This document shows positions 7,026 through 14,192 of a stretch of DNA of 28,254 nucleotides, piece after piece. Origin of the DNA: a bacterium (lineage in GTDB: Bacteria > CG2-30-53-67 > CG2-30-70-394); assembly GCA_024278555.1 (NCBI GenBank), contig JAJRSX010000181.1:1-28254 (forward strand), given 5' to 3'. The notes below the pieces were generated by a model. The model ran no database searches. It saw nothing but the letters and a program-made list of their open reading frames with translations, and was not told where the DNA came from. A program made the position numbers and the translations under genes. Within the stretch, counting starts at the first letter, position 1, and the number at the start of each line of letters is the position of its first letter.

Positions 7026-8016
7026 CGATCCGCTCCTCGATCGCTGCGTTGATCTCCGCCGCCAGGCTCTCCGCCTCAATCCCATGCATCATCGCCGCCT
7101 GCGCCACCGACTCGGTCGCCTGACCGGGGCAGGTGAAGCAGCCCGAGCCGAAGCGAGCCTGAAACACCGCCTTCGCTTCAGGGTAACGCTCAATCACCTC
7201 GCCGATGACCGACTCGCCAGTCACCGGCCCGGTCGCCGACCCGGCCGCCTGCGCCGCCGCCTCGCCCCCCAGGGAGAGCTTCAGGGGCGTCGCCTGCGGC
7301 GGTGTGGGGGCGATGCTCGGCGGTGCCACGCCACGATTGAGCTCGGCGAGGAGCGCCCGGCCGTCGATCCCATGGTTCTCCGCCAGCCGCCCCACGGTGA
7401 CCTTGAAACGGCTGAGGTGGGCGAGGTTCGCCGGGTCATCAAGCCCCTCGACACCATGGCGGGTGAGGAGATCCCCCGCCCCGGGGAGGCGGTCAAGGAG
7501 CTCGGCCACCGGGGTATCGAGGGTAAAGGTGAAGCGATCGCGCGGTGAGGTCGGCCGCGAGGGTGGTGGAGCCCCCGGGGCGGCCGCCGCCGCGGGGGGC
7601 GCCGGGGCGACCGGCGCCTGGGTGCGCGCCGCACCCCGCCGCAACGTAACCCCAAGGTTCGCCACAAAGAGGAGAACCGAAAATATCTCAAGGCCGAAAA
7701 AGGGGGCAACGAGAGGCTCCGGAAGGAGGAGGCCATCGCGTGACAGACACATCCCCACGAGCCCAACATTCGCCGTCCACAGGTGCAGGGGCACGAGACG
7801 GGGCCACGCCAGGGGAACGGCGTTGAAGCGCGGCAGGATGAAGTAGCCGACCCCGTAGACCATCATCCCCATGAAACCGAGGAGGAGAAAATGGACGTGG
7901 ACAAAGCGGAACGCCATCCACCCCTCCGGATCGGCGCCCATCGCCCCACCCAGGGCCGCCCCAACGGCGAGATAGGCGAGGGAGCAGTAGATAAAGGCGC
8001 GGGTCGTGGTGTCCAT
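7018..8016 (-). CDS. Membrane protein: oxidase-subunit-I-like helices fused to two DUF1858-like domains
   Basis: The 332-residue product has an N-terminal block (about 1-130) of four hydrophobic helices resembling part of the cbb3 oxidase/NO reductase catalytic subunit, with histidines in RFVHVHFLLLGF and PLHLWTANVG that could bind haem, but no full set of oxidase ligands. An Ala/Pro-rich linker (about 130-160) leads to two DUF1858-type helical domains. The first begins TPVAELLDRLPGAGDLL and has no cysteine. The second begins VIGEVIERYPEA and has the redox pair in GCFTCPG. DUF1858 domains accompany hybrid-cluster and ScdA/YtfE-type nitrosative-stress proteins. The gene lies 108 bp downstream of cobA on the same strand. 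A role in sensing or handling O2 or NO is a guess. Its ribosome site is weak. Confidence 0.8.
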   Translation of the reverse strand: MDTTTRAFIYCSLAYLAVGAALGGAMGADPEGWMAFRFVHVHFLLLGFMGMMVYGVGYFILPRFNAVPLAWPRLVPLHLWTANVGLVGMCLSRDGLLLPEPLVAPFFGLEIFSVLLFVANLGVTLRRGAARTQAPVAPAPPAAAAAPGAPPPSRPTSPRDRFTFTLDTPVAELLDRLPGAGDLLTRHGVEGLDDPANLAHLSRFKVTVGRLAENHGIDGRALLAELNRGVAPPSIAPTPPQATPLKLSLGGEAAAQAAGSATGPVTGESVIGEVIERYPEAKAVFQARFGSGCFTCPGQATESVAQAAMMHGIEAESLAAEINAAIEERIDG

Positions 8017-8124
8017 AGGGGCGAGAAGATCAGGAGATAGGAAGGTTAGCCGGATCGCAAGCTCTCGGCATTCACCTTATCGCTCCGAGCCCCACGCCGG
8101 GAGGCGGCCCCGAGGAGGCTATCC

Positions 8125-8934
8125 TCAGCCGAGCACGCCGGTCGGCAGGGCGACCGTAGCGAGGGTGGTAAAGGTCTCCCGCTCCGCCACCACCTTGCCA
8201 ACCACGATGATCGCCGGCGTGGGGATCGCCTTCCGCTCTACCGCCCCCGCAAGCTCTGCCAGCGGTGCGATCACGTGGCGCTGTGCACCGGTAGTACCGT
8301 GGGCGATCACCGCCGCCGGCGTCTCGGGATCCGCCCCTCCGTCGAGCATCGCCGCGACGATATCGCGCAGCCGGGTGATCCCCATGTAGATCACCACGGT
8401 ATCGACGGCATGAACAACCTTCCCCCACGCCACCGGATCCGGGAGCCCCTTGCCCGGGTGGCCGGTGACAAATGCAACCGAACCGGCGGTACCCCGATGG
8501 GTAACCGGAATCCCGAGGGATGCCGGCACCGCAACCCCGGCCGTCACCCCCGGGATCACCACACACGGGATCCCCGCCGCGGAGAGGGCGGTTACCTCCT
8601 CGCCGCCGCGGCCAAAGACGAAGGGATCCCCCCCCTTGAGACGGACCACCATCTTGCCGGAGCGGCCGAGAGCGATCAGCCGCTCGTTGATCTCCGGCTG
8701 GGTCGGCGACTTGCACCCGGCCCGTTTGCCCATGAAGACCAGGTCCGCATGGGGGTGGGAAAGGCGCAACCCCTCCTCATGGACCAGCGCGTCATAGACG
8801 ACCACCTCCGCCTCGGCAAGGAGCTGCGCACCCCGCAGGGTGAGAAGCTCCGGATCCCCAGGGCCCGCGCCGACCAAGTAGACCGTGCCGACCTGGCCGG
8901 CGTCAGGGGGCAGCCGATCCTTCAATGGTTTCAC
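8125..8934 (-). CDS. cobA: Uroporphyrinogen-III C-methyltransferase (SUMT)
   Basis: SUMT transfers two methyl groups from S-adenosylmethionine to uroporphyrinogen III, giving precorrin-2, the entry to sirohaem and cobalamin. The 269-residue product starts at a GTG with GAGGTG upstream. It shows the tetrapyrrole methyltransferase motifs in order: YLVGAGPGDPELLTLRG (about 19-35), VVRLKGGDPFVFGRGGEE, and the PGVTAGVAVPASLGIP motif, followed by THR. The length matches stand-alone CobA rather than the CysG fusion. It is the last gene of the dsrEFHJCMK unit, 24 bp after dsrK, which suggests that it is dedicated to making sirohaem for DsrAB. The next enzyme is encoded at 15334. Confidence 0.95.
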   Translation of the reverse strand: MKPLKDRLPPDAGQVGTVYLVGAGPGDPELLTLRGAQLLAEAEVVVYDALVHEEGLRLSHPHADLVFMGKRAGCKSPTQPEINERLIALGRSGKMVVRLKGGDPFVFGRGGEEVTALSAAGIPCVVIPGVTAGVAVPASLGIPVTHRGTAGSVAFVTGHPGKGLPDPVAWGKVVHAVDTVVIYMGITRLRDIVAAMLDGGADPETPAAVIAHGTTGAQRHVIAPLAELAGAVERKAIPTPAIIVVGKVVAERETFTTLATVALPTGVLG

Positions 8935-8958
8935 GACTGCACCTCAGAGAAAGTGGGG

Positions 8959-10458
8959 TTATACCTCGTGCTTCGCCCCCCCGAGGACGATGGCGTCACC
9001 GACAAGCTGGTGGATGCCACCGACCACCTCCATCGGGATGTCGTAGTACGGGAGGACCTTGGAGAACTGAGCCTTGCAGATCGCACAGATCAACGCCAGG
9101 TAGTTCACCCCGTGGCTCTCCATGACCGCGTGGAGCGCCTGGGCACGGGGCAGGACACCCTGAATGCGGAGCTCCATGAGGTCGTCCGTAAGCAGGCCGC
9201 CACCACCACCGCAACAGTAGGTACTCTCCTTGATCGTGTCCTCGGCCATCTCCACGAAGTTGTTACAGGTGGCCTTGATCAAATCACGCGGCACCTCAAA
9301 CTGGCCGCCCTCGTAGCCGCCCATGGAGGAGGCGCGGGCGACGTTGCACGAGTCGTGGAAGGTGACGATGCGCTCGTCGTTCGCCGACTTGTCGAGCTTC
9401 AAACCGCCGCGCTTGATCAAATCGAGGGTGAACTCACAGATGTGCTGGGGCACCGGGTAGCGGCTGTCGAGGAAGTCCCACGGCCCCACCAGGGTGTTCC
9501 AGAAGGAGTGGCCGACGCGCCAGGCGTGGCCACACTCACCCACAATGATCCGCTTGACGCCGAACTCCCGAGCCACGTCCTTGATCCGCTGAGCGATCTT
9601 GCGCATGGCGTGGAAATCACCCACGAACATCCCAAAGTTGGCGAACTCCGAGGCGTACGAGCTGACCGTCCAGCTGATACCTGCTTCGTGAAAGACCTTT
9701 CCGTAACCAATCAGGGAATCGACGTGCGGAGCGCTGAAGAAGTCCGCCGATGGTGGAATGAGAAGCACCTCGGTGCCCTTCTCATCCATCGGATAGCGCA
9801 CGTCGACGCCGGTCGCCTCCTGCACATCCTCCTCGAGAAACTCCATCGTGCCCTGGAGGGCGGGCGCCGGAATCCCGAGGTTGTTCCCGGTGTTGTAGAC
9901 CTTGCCGATGATCTCGTTGCTGTACTTCGAGCCCAGACCGATGTGATTCATGATCAGACGGGCCGCCATGGAGATCTCGGCGGTGTCGATGCCGTACGGA
10001 CAAAAGACGGAGCACCGGCGACACTGGCTGCACTGGTGGAAGTAGGTGTACCACTCGTCAAGGACCTCCTTGGTGAAATCCTCTGCCCCCACCAGCTTCG
10101 GAAAGAGCTTTCCTCCAAGGGTGAAGTAGCGCCGGTACACCTTGCGCATCAGGTCCTGGCGGGCAACCGGCATGTTGCGCGAGTCGTGGGTCCCAATGAA
10201 GTAGTGGCACTTGTCGGTGCAAGAGCCGCACTTCACGCAGATATCCATAAAGACCCGCAGCGCCTTGTTGGTATCCAAGACCTCGCGGAACTTCTCGATC
10301 GCCTTCTCTTGCCAGTTATCCACCAACTCCCCGGGGTAACCGAGCGCCTCGTTCAGCGCCGGTGATGACTCCAGGGTGTGGTAATGGGCAGTTGCCCCCT
10401 CCTCCATCAAGGGGATGCGAATCTTACCGTCGAGCTTGGGGGTAGCGATATCGGCCAC
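8959..10458 (-). CDS. dsrK: DsrK, HdrD-like iron-sulfur subunit of the DsrMKJOP complex
   Basis: DsrK is the cytoplasmic catalytic subunit that is thought to act on the DsrC disulfide/trisulfide. The 499-residue product has two [4Fe-4S] motifs, Cys74/77/80/84 (CVKCGSCTDKCHYF) and Cys143/146/149/153 (CSQCRRCSVFCPYG). It also has the cysteine-rich CCG elements of the HdrD family: GECGHAWR, HDSCNVAR, YCCGGGGG and ICAICKAQF. The GTG start follows AGGAGC and lies 9 bp after the dsrM stop, so the two genes are a cotranscribed pair. Length and motifs are as in sulfur oxidisers. Downstream comes cobA, not dsrL, dsrJ, dsrO or dsrP as in Allochromatium. Confidence 0.96.
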   Translation of the reverse strand: MADIATPKLDGKIRIPLMEEGATAHYHTLESSPALNEALGYPGELVDNWQEKAIEKFREVLDTNKALRVFMDICVKCGSCTDKCHYFIGTHDSRNMPVARQDLMRKVYRRYFTLGGKLFPKLVGAEDFTKEVLDEWYTYFHQCSQCRRCSVFCPYGIDTAEISMAARLIMNHIGLGSKYSNEIIGKVYNTGNNLGIPAPALQGTMEFLEEDVQEATGVDVRYPMDEKGTEVLLIPPSADFFSAPHVDSLIGYGKVFHEAGISWTVSSYASEFANFGMFVGDFHAMRKIAQRIKDVAREFGVKRIIVGECGHAWRVGHSFWNTLVGPWDFLDSRYPVPQHICEFTLDLIKRGGLKLDKSANDERIVTFHDSCNVARASSMGGYEGGQFEVPRDLIKATCNNFVEMAEDTIKESTYCCGGGGGLLTDDLMELRIQGVLPRAQALHAVMESHGVNYLALICAICKAQFSKVLPYYDIPMEVVGGIHQLVGDAIVLGGAKHEV

Positions 10459-10467
10459 GGGGCGCTC

Positions 10468-11205
10468 CTACGCAGACTTCGTGTTCTCGAAGGGAGAGAC
10501 GTGCCGCCGTTCGGTGCTGCGCGTCCAATCGATCTGGTTACGCGTCGGGCTGAAGAAGATGCCGCCGGCGTGCATCAGCTTGCTGAACGGGAAATAGACC
10601 AACAGTGCGAGCACCAGAGAGAAATGGAGCAAAAACCACGGATCCGCCGGCACCGGCTGCGGATGCAGCCTGGCGAGGCCAAGCATGAAGGTCTTCACCG
10701 CGATGATGTCGGTCCGGACGCGGAACTTGATCAACAGGCCGCTCGCGGCGATCGCAAGCAGAAGGAAGAGGACGAAATAGTCGGAGAAGGCGGAGATATA
10801 CCGCGTCCGCGCATGAAAGAAACGCCGCCCCAGGAGCCACACGATACCGATGACCACCATGATCCCGCCGGTCACACCGACAAGCTGTTCCACCTGGCTG
10901 TACCACATGGGCAGGGGCCAGACGAAATAGCGGAGGTGCCGGAAGATCAGGAACAGCAATCCGAAGTGGAAGCAGTACGCACCTACCCAGATCCACCTAT
11001 TACCCCGAAAGAGGCTGCGGAAGAGGAGTGCATCCGAGGCGACCCGCGCCGCGGTGCCAATGCCGCTCTTGGCCCCGGGCGTCCCGACAATCACCAGCGG
11101 TGCCGGGGTCTTGGCAAAGCGCCAAATCTTGAAGAGAAAGCCACCCAACAAAATCGCGAACGCGATGTAATAGAGGATGATATAGACCATCGACAGTGAC
11201 GTCAT
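10468..11205 (-). CDS. dsrM: DsrM, NarI-like cytochrome b subunit of the Dsr membrane complex
   Basis: DsrM anchors DsrK to the membrane and exchanges electrons with the quinone pool through haem b. The 245-residue product starts MTSLSMVYIILYYIAFAILL and has about five to six hydrophobic segments. Paired histidines suited to haem b are seen in YCFHFGLLFLIFRHLRYF and in FLLHFSL. The C-terminal tail (NQIDWTRSTERRHVSPFENT) is cytoplasmic by family. The ATG at 11205 has a GGAGAGG ribosome site; a longer frame to 11283 adds an implausible basic leader. It is preceded by a strong hairpin and dsrC and followed directly by dsrK. Confidence 0.95.
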   Translation of the reverse strand: MTSLSMVYIILYYIAFAILLGGFLFKIWRFAKTPAPLVIVGTPGAKSGIGTAARVASDALLFRSLFRGNRWIWVGAYCFHFGLLFLIFRHLRYFVWPLPMWYSQVEQLVGVTGGIMVVIGIVWLLGRRFFHARTRYISAFSDYFVLFLLLAIAASGLLIKFRVRTDIIAVKTFMLGLARLHPQPVPADPWFLLHFSLVLALLVYFPFSKLMHAGGIFFSPTRNQIDWTRSTERRHVSPFENTKSA

Positions 11206-11293
11206 CTCGGCCTCTCCGGCGAGTGTCCGTGCAACCTTAGCGACTACCCTGCACTGCCCACGCGGCGGGCGAATGCCCGACACGCGTTGCCCC

Positions 11294-11328
11294 GTTTCCC
11301 TCTGGGAGGCAGCCTCCCAGAGGGAAAC
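11294..11328 (-). other. Strong hairpin between dsrC and dsrM
   Basis: This is a perfect 17-base inverted repeat (GTTTCCCTCTGGGAGGC) with a single central base. In the minus-strand transcript it lies about 40 bases after the dsrC stop codon and about 90 bases before dsrM. The sequence after the stem (GGGGCAACG) has no U-tract, so it fits an RNA-stabilising or processing structure, or a partial attenuator, better than an intrinsic terminator. Confidence 0.75.
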
Positions 11329-11368
11329 ACGCCGCCATCATCCGACCGCGGGGCGGATCAAAGGCCGA

Positions 11369-11704
11369 TCAAACGCAGCCGGTCGGCTTTGGGAGACCGG
11401 CGATCTTGCATGCCTGCTTCGCCGGGCCGCCCGGGTAGAGCTCGTACAGGTACTTGGTGTTGCCCTTGTCGGCACCAAGCTTCTTGCCAATCGCCTTGGT
11501 GAGGATACGGATCATCGGCGCGATCTTGTACTCCTCGTAGTACTCACGGAGGAAGTTCACGACCTCCCAATGGTTGTCGGTCATTTCAACGCCCTCCTGC
11601 TCGGCGAGAAAGTTGGCGACGTCCATGTTCCAGTCCTCAAGATTCTGGAGGTAACCTTCCTCGTCGACTTCGAGCTGCTTGCCGTTCACTTCGATGCTGG
11701 CCAT
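11369..11704 (-). CDS. dsrC: DsrC, sulfur-carrier protein
   Basis: DsrC carries sulfur on a swinging C-terminal arm between DsrEFH, DsrAB and DsrMK. The 111-residue product has both arm cysteines, Cys99 and the penultimate Cys110 (CKIAGLPKPTGCV), with ten residues between them; having both cysteines distinguishes true DsrC from TusE. The conserved core WNMDVANFLA, HWEVVNFLREYYEEY and PGGPAKQACKIAGLPKP is complete. The ATG has an AGGAGAG ribosome site. It lies between dsrJ and dsrM and is followed by the 17-bp hairpin, which could help maintain a higher dsrC transcript level than dsrMK. Confidence 0.98.
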   Translation of the reverse strand: MASIEVNGKQLEVDEEGYLQNLEDWNMDVANFLAEQEGVEMTDNHWEVVNFLREYYEEYKIAPMIRILTKAIGKKLGADKGNTKYLYELYPGGPAKQACKIAGLPKPTGCV

Positions 11705-11792
11705 GTTTACTCTCCTACTACCGGGTTAACTGTTTCAGGGCTATTGAGGCAGCCACGACCACGTGGCTGGTTATGCACAGCGAAATACCGCC

Positions 11793-12191
11793 TTATAGAT
11801 CCGCGGCAGTTTGCGGATAGTCGTGACACTCCCAACACTTGGGAGCCACACCGACAAAATCGTGACACCGATCGCAAAAATCACCGCGGGTCGGATGGCA
11901 CTCCTGACACTTGTCGAAACTAAAATCGGTCTCGATCGATGCCTCACCCATGTCGATACCGGCCGCCCACATATGCTTCATGCTATCCATTACCGAATGG
12001 AGGTAATTCATGTGGTGCGAACGCATCTCATCGGCCGAGCGAAGACACTCATCGCCGGATACCGCGGCCGTGGGATTCGGCCCCTCGACACCTTTGAGGA
12101 GATGGCCGGTCGCGGTGTTGATCACGAACGGTCCCAGCACGACGATCGCGAAGATGGTGACGGAGCTGATAATCCACGGTGTCCTGTTCAC
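11793..12191 (-). CDS. dsrJ: DsrJ, membrane-anchored triheme cytochrome c
   Basis: DsrJ is the periplasmic cytochrome of the DsrMKJOP complex. The 132-residue product starts at GTG after GGGAGG. It has an uncleaved-looking N-terminal helix (about 6-27) and three CxxCH haem sites, C95QECH, C106DRCH and C119WECH. It also has the family motif C49xxxxxxMRxxHM. Cys49 is the likely counterpart of the unusual Cys haem ligand described in Allochromatium DsrJ. Its position between dsrH and dsrC is unlike the classical order, and its partners dsrO and dsrP are not in the window. The similarity of the C-MR-HM motif plus three haems makes another small cytochrome unlikely. Confidence 0.88.
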   Translation of the reverse strand: MNRTPWIISSVTIFAIVVLGPFVINTATGHLLKGVEGPNPTAAVSGDECLRSADEMRSHHMNYLHSVMDSMKHMWAAGIDMGEASIETDFSFDKCQECHPTRGDFCDRCHDFVGVAPKCWECHDYPQTAADL

Positions 12192-12329
12192 CTGGCGCCT
12201 CCCGTAGGTTTGTGGAGCAACAACCCGGACCTAGAGCCAACCACTACAGATTACGATTCACAACTACCAACCCATCCTCACTCATGCTCTGGGCACTCGA
12301 CTGTGTTTCATTGTTTGAAGCGGCGTGGG

Positions 12330-12623
12330 CTACAGCCAAGGGCACATCACGTTGTCGGCCGCCAGTGCCACGAACCCGGCGTAGTCACAGATCTCCACGC
12401 CATCGACAATCGCGTCGATGCCACGCGCCTGCAGATCCGGGCCAAGGGCGTAGACCTTGTACTTGCCGGCCGCCTCTTTCACCATCGATTCGTACTTGGT
12501 ACCGGCCTTGGCCGCAAAAACACCATCCTCGAACAGCAGGATGTGGTCGTCAGGTTGCGCGCTCGCGAGACAGCTTGCCAAAGCGCTACGATCAAACGGC
12601 GATTTATTAACTGTATGAAGCAA
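12330..12623 (-). CDS. dsrH: DsrH, subunit of the DsrEFH sulfurtransferase
   Basis: DsrH is the smallest subunit of the hexameric DsrE2F2H2 complex, related to TusB. The 97-residue product begins MLHTVNKSPFDRSALASCL, the family hallmark, with Cys18 as the conserved cysteine. The C-terminus ends in the family-like tail DNVMCPWL. The start codon is TTG with a strong AGGAGG seven bases upstream. It lies 30 bp after dsrF. A gap of 138 bp separates it from dsrJ; no gene or clear promoter is seen there. Confidence 0.95.
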   Translation of the reverse strand: MLHTVNKSPFDRSALASCLASAQPDDHILLFEDGVFAAKAGTKYESMVKEAAGKYKVYALGPDLQARGIDAIVDGVEICDYAGFVALAADNVMCPWL

Positions 12624-12653
12624 GGTTCAGCCTCCTAGGGTTGATCTCTACAA

Positions 12654-13025
12654 TCAGAACGGCAGGACAACGTCCTGCTCGGCCATCACCTTGGCGATGG
12701 TATCACGATCCACAACCTCTACCGGAATCATCAGGTCGTCCGGCGTCAGACCACGATCCTTCATCGACTGGCCATCCACGTAGACCTTCTCGATACCGTA
12801 GTCCTCCATCACCCGGTAGGTGGTGGAAAACTCCTTCATTCCGATTCCGGACGAATCTTTGTCCTTCTTCAGGTCAAACACACCGTCGTCGACAAAGGCC
12901 GCCGCATATTCTTGCTCGTAGGCGGCAAAAATAAGCATCACCTCCAGCCCCTCGTAGGCATATACCGAACCGTAGGGAGCCTGACGGCACATAAACATAA
13001 TTTTGGTCAGTCGATCTCTCGCCAT
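12654..13025 (-). CDS. dsrF: DsrF, subunit of the DsrEFH sulfurtransferase
   Basis: DsrF is the TusC-like structural subunit of the DsrEFH complex. The 123-residue product starts MARDRLTKIMFMCRQAPYGS and keeps the family motif YEGLEVMLIFAAYEQ, with FVDDGVFDL and MKEFSTTYRVMEDYGIEKVYVD. The ATG at 13025 has GGAGA upstream and lies 4 bases after the dsrE stop codon; the longer frame into dsrE is rejected. Cys13 is the only cysteine near the N-terminus. Confidence 0.96.
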   Translation of the reverse strand: MARDRLTKIMFMCRQAPYGSVYAYEGLEVMLIFAAYEQEYAAAFVDDGVFDLKKDKDSSGIGMKEFSTTYRVMEDYGIEKVYVDGQSMKDRGLTPDDLMIPVEVVDRDTIAKVMAEQDVVLPF

Positions 13026-13029
13026 TGAA

Positions 13030-13389
13030 TCAATCTCCAAAGGTGACCATACGGTCGGCCTCAAGGCAGATTTCGCTCAACTGCCCGAGACCGTCAATGC
13101 GAACGTGGGGGATAATCACCTCGGGCGAAATCCCCCGCCGCTTTCCCGCCGCGATGCACACGATCAGGTCGAGATCGTGTTTCTCGGCGAGCTCCGCCCA
13201 GCGGGTGGCAATGTTGCGGTCGTCCTGGGGTGGCTCCATCAACTTCGCCACGTTATAGACGCCGTCATGATAGAAGAAAATCCCCTGGATCTTGTGACCG
13301 GCTTCGAGCGCTGCCTGCGTAAAGTTGTACGCGCTGTCCGACGCCTGATGGTTGTAGGGGCCTTCAAGGATTAGAATACCAAACGTCAT
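13030..13389 (-). CDS. dsrE: DsrE, active-site subunit of the DsrEFH sulfurtransferase
   Basis: DsrE (TusD-like) accepts persulfide sulfur and hands it to DsrC. The 119-residue product has the active-site Cys78 in DLIVCIAAGKRRGI, at the same residue number as in Allochromatium vinosum. Other family features are the N-terminal GILILEGPYNHQASDSAYNF and FFYHDGVYN. The presence of DsrEFH is diagnostic for the oxidative Dsr pathway. The ATG follows GGAAGGGA. It is the first dsr gene after the Rrf2 regulator, with a 248-bp gap that has no other gene and could hold the operon promoter. Confidence 0.97.
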   Translation of the reverse strand: MTFGILILEGPYNHQASDSAYNFTQAALEAGHKIQGIFFYHDGVYNVAKLMEPPQDDRNIATRWAELAEKHDLDLIVCIAAGKRRGISPEVIIPHVRIDGLGQLSEICLEADRMVTFGD

Positions 13390-13637
13390 TGCTTATCCCT
13401 TCCAAATACGATTGCGTACCGAAACCGCGTTAGGACTCGACTTGGGAACACTTCAAGCGCCACGATGGCACACACCCCGACTCCCACCCGTGCCTTGTGA
13501 CGTCGGCGCGGGAGGATGCCGCAAACGGGGGCGGTTGGCAAGACCCTTTTGGCGGTTCACGCCACCTTCCGGAGATGCGCCAGAGCCACACCAATCAGGA
13601 GGAAAAACGGGGTAAAGTTCCACTATCACCATCTCTC

Positions 13638-14108
13638 TTATGGGGCATCCTGTCCCGAACCATCGCCGTCTGCGGCCGGCTCACACTGGCCGTCACACCG
13701 CTCCTTCTCCATGGCCGCCAGACTCTCGAAGGTCACCCCGGCCAGCTCTTCCAGGAGACGGTCCTGGAGCCGACGCCACACCTCGGTGAGGGCACACTCG
13801 CCGAGCCTCGTACAGCGGGACTGGGGACGCATGCAGTCGGCCACGTGCATCTGCCCCTCCACCGCCTCATAGACGTCACGCAGGGTGATCTCCACGGGCG
13901 GCAAGGCCAGTGAAACCCCGCCGTTACGGCCCCGGTGGGCGTTGACGATGCCGGCCCGCACGAGGTCGCGGGTCACCCCGGCAAGGAACTTCGCCGGCAC
14001 CTTCCGTTGCCGCGCGATCTCCTCGGTACTCACCACCACCCCCGGCTCAAGGGTCGATAGGTGAAGGACCCCAAGGGCGGCGTATTCAGTAGCTCGGGTA
14101 AACTGCAT
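13638..14108 (-). CDS. Rrf2-family iron-sulfur-type transcriptional regulator
   Basis: The 156-residue product has the Rrf2 winged helix (about 1-75) with STEEIARQRKVPAKFLAGVTRDL and the wing HRGRNGGVSLALPP. A cysteine triad follows, Cys92-x6-Cys99-x5-Cys105, close to the IscR arrangement (92/98/104). It therefore probably binds a [2Fe-2S] or [4Fe-4S] cluster and senses iron-sulfur, redox or NO status. A C-terminal extra pair (RCDGQC) and acidic tail are unusual. The gene sits directly upstream of dsrE on the same strand and diverges from the radical SAM gene, so it is a candidate regulator of both. A palindrome overlaps its own ribosome site. The target cannot be proved from sequence. Confidence 0.92.
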   Translation of the reverse strand: MQFTRATEYAALGVLHLSTLEPGVVVSTEEIARQRKVPAKFLAGVTRDLVRAGIVNAHRGRNGGVSLALPPVEITLRDVYEAVEGQMHVADCMRPQSRCTRLGECALTEVWRRLQDRLLEELAGVTFESLAAMEKERCDGQCEPAADGDGSGQDAP

Positions 14109-14115
14109 TGGAATT

Positions 14116-14128
14116 CCTAAGGATTAGG
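14116..14128. promoter_or_regulatory. Possible autoregulatory operator of the Rrf2 gene
   Basis: CCTAAGGATTAGG is a perfect 5-3-5 palindrome located 7 bases upstream of the Rrf2 start codon, overlapping its ribosome site, in the 84-bp gap shared with the divergent radical SAM gene. Position is suggestive; the sequence is not a known IscR consensus. Confidence 0.35.
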
Positions 14129-14192
14129 GGGTCGCGCACATTGTGGGGGTGATGCAAGATGCGCGCCAGCTTTTTGCTGCGTCCTCGTCGTC

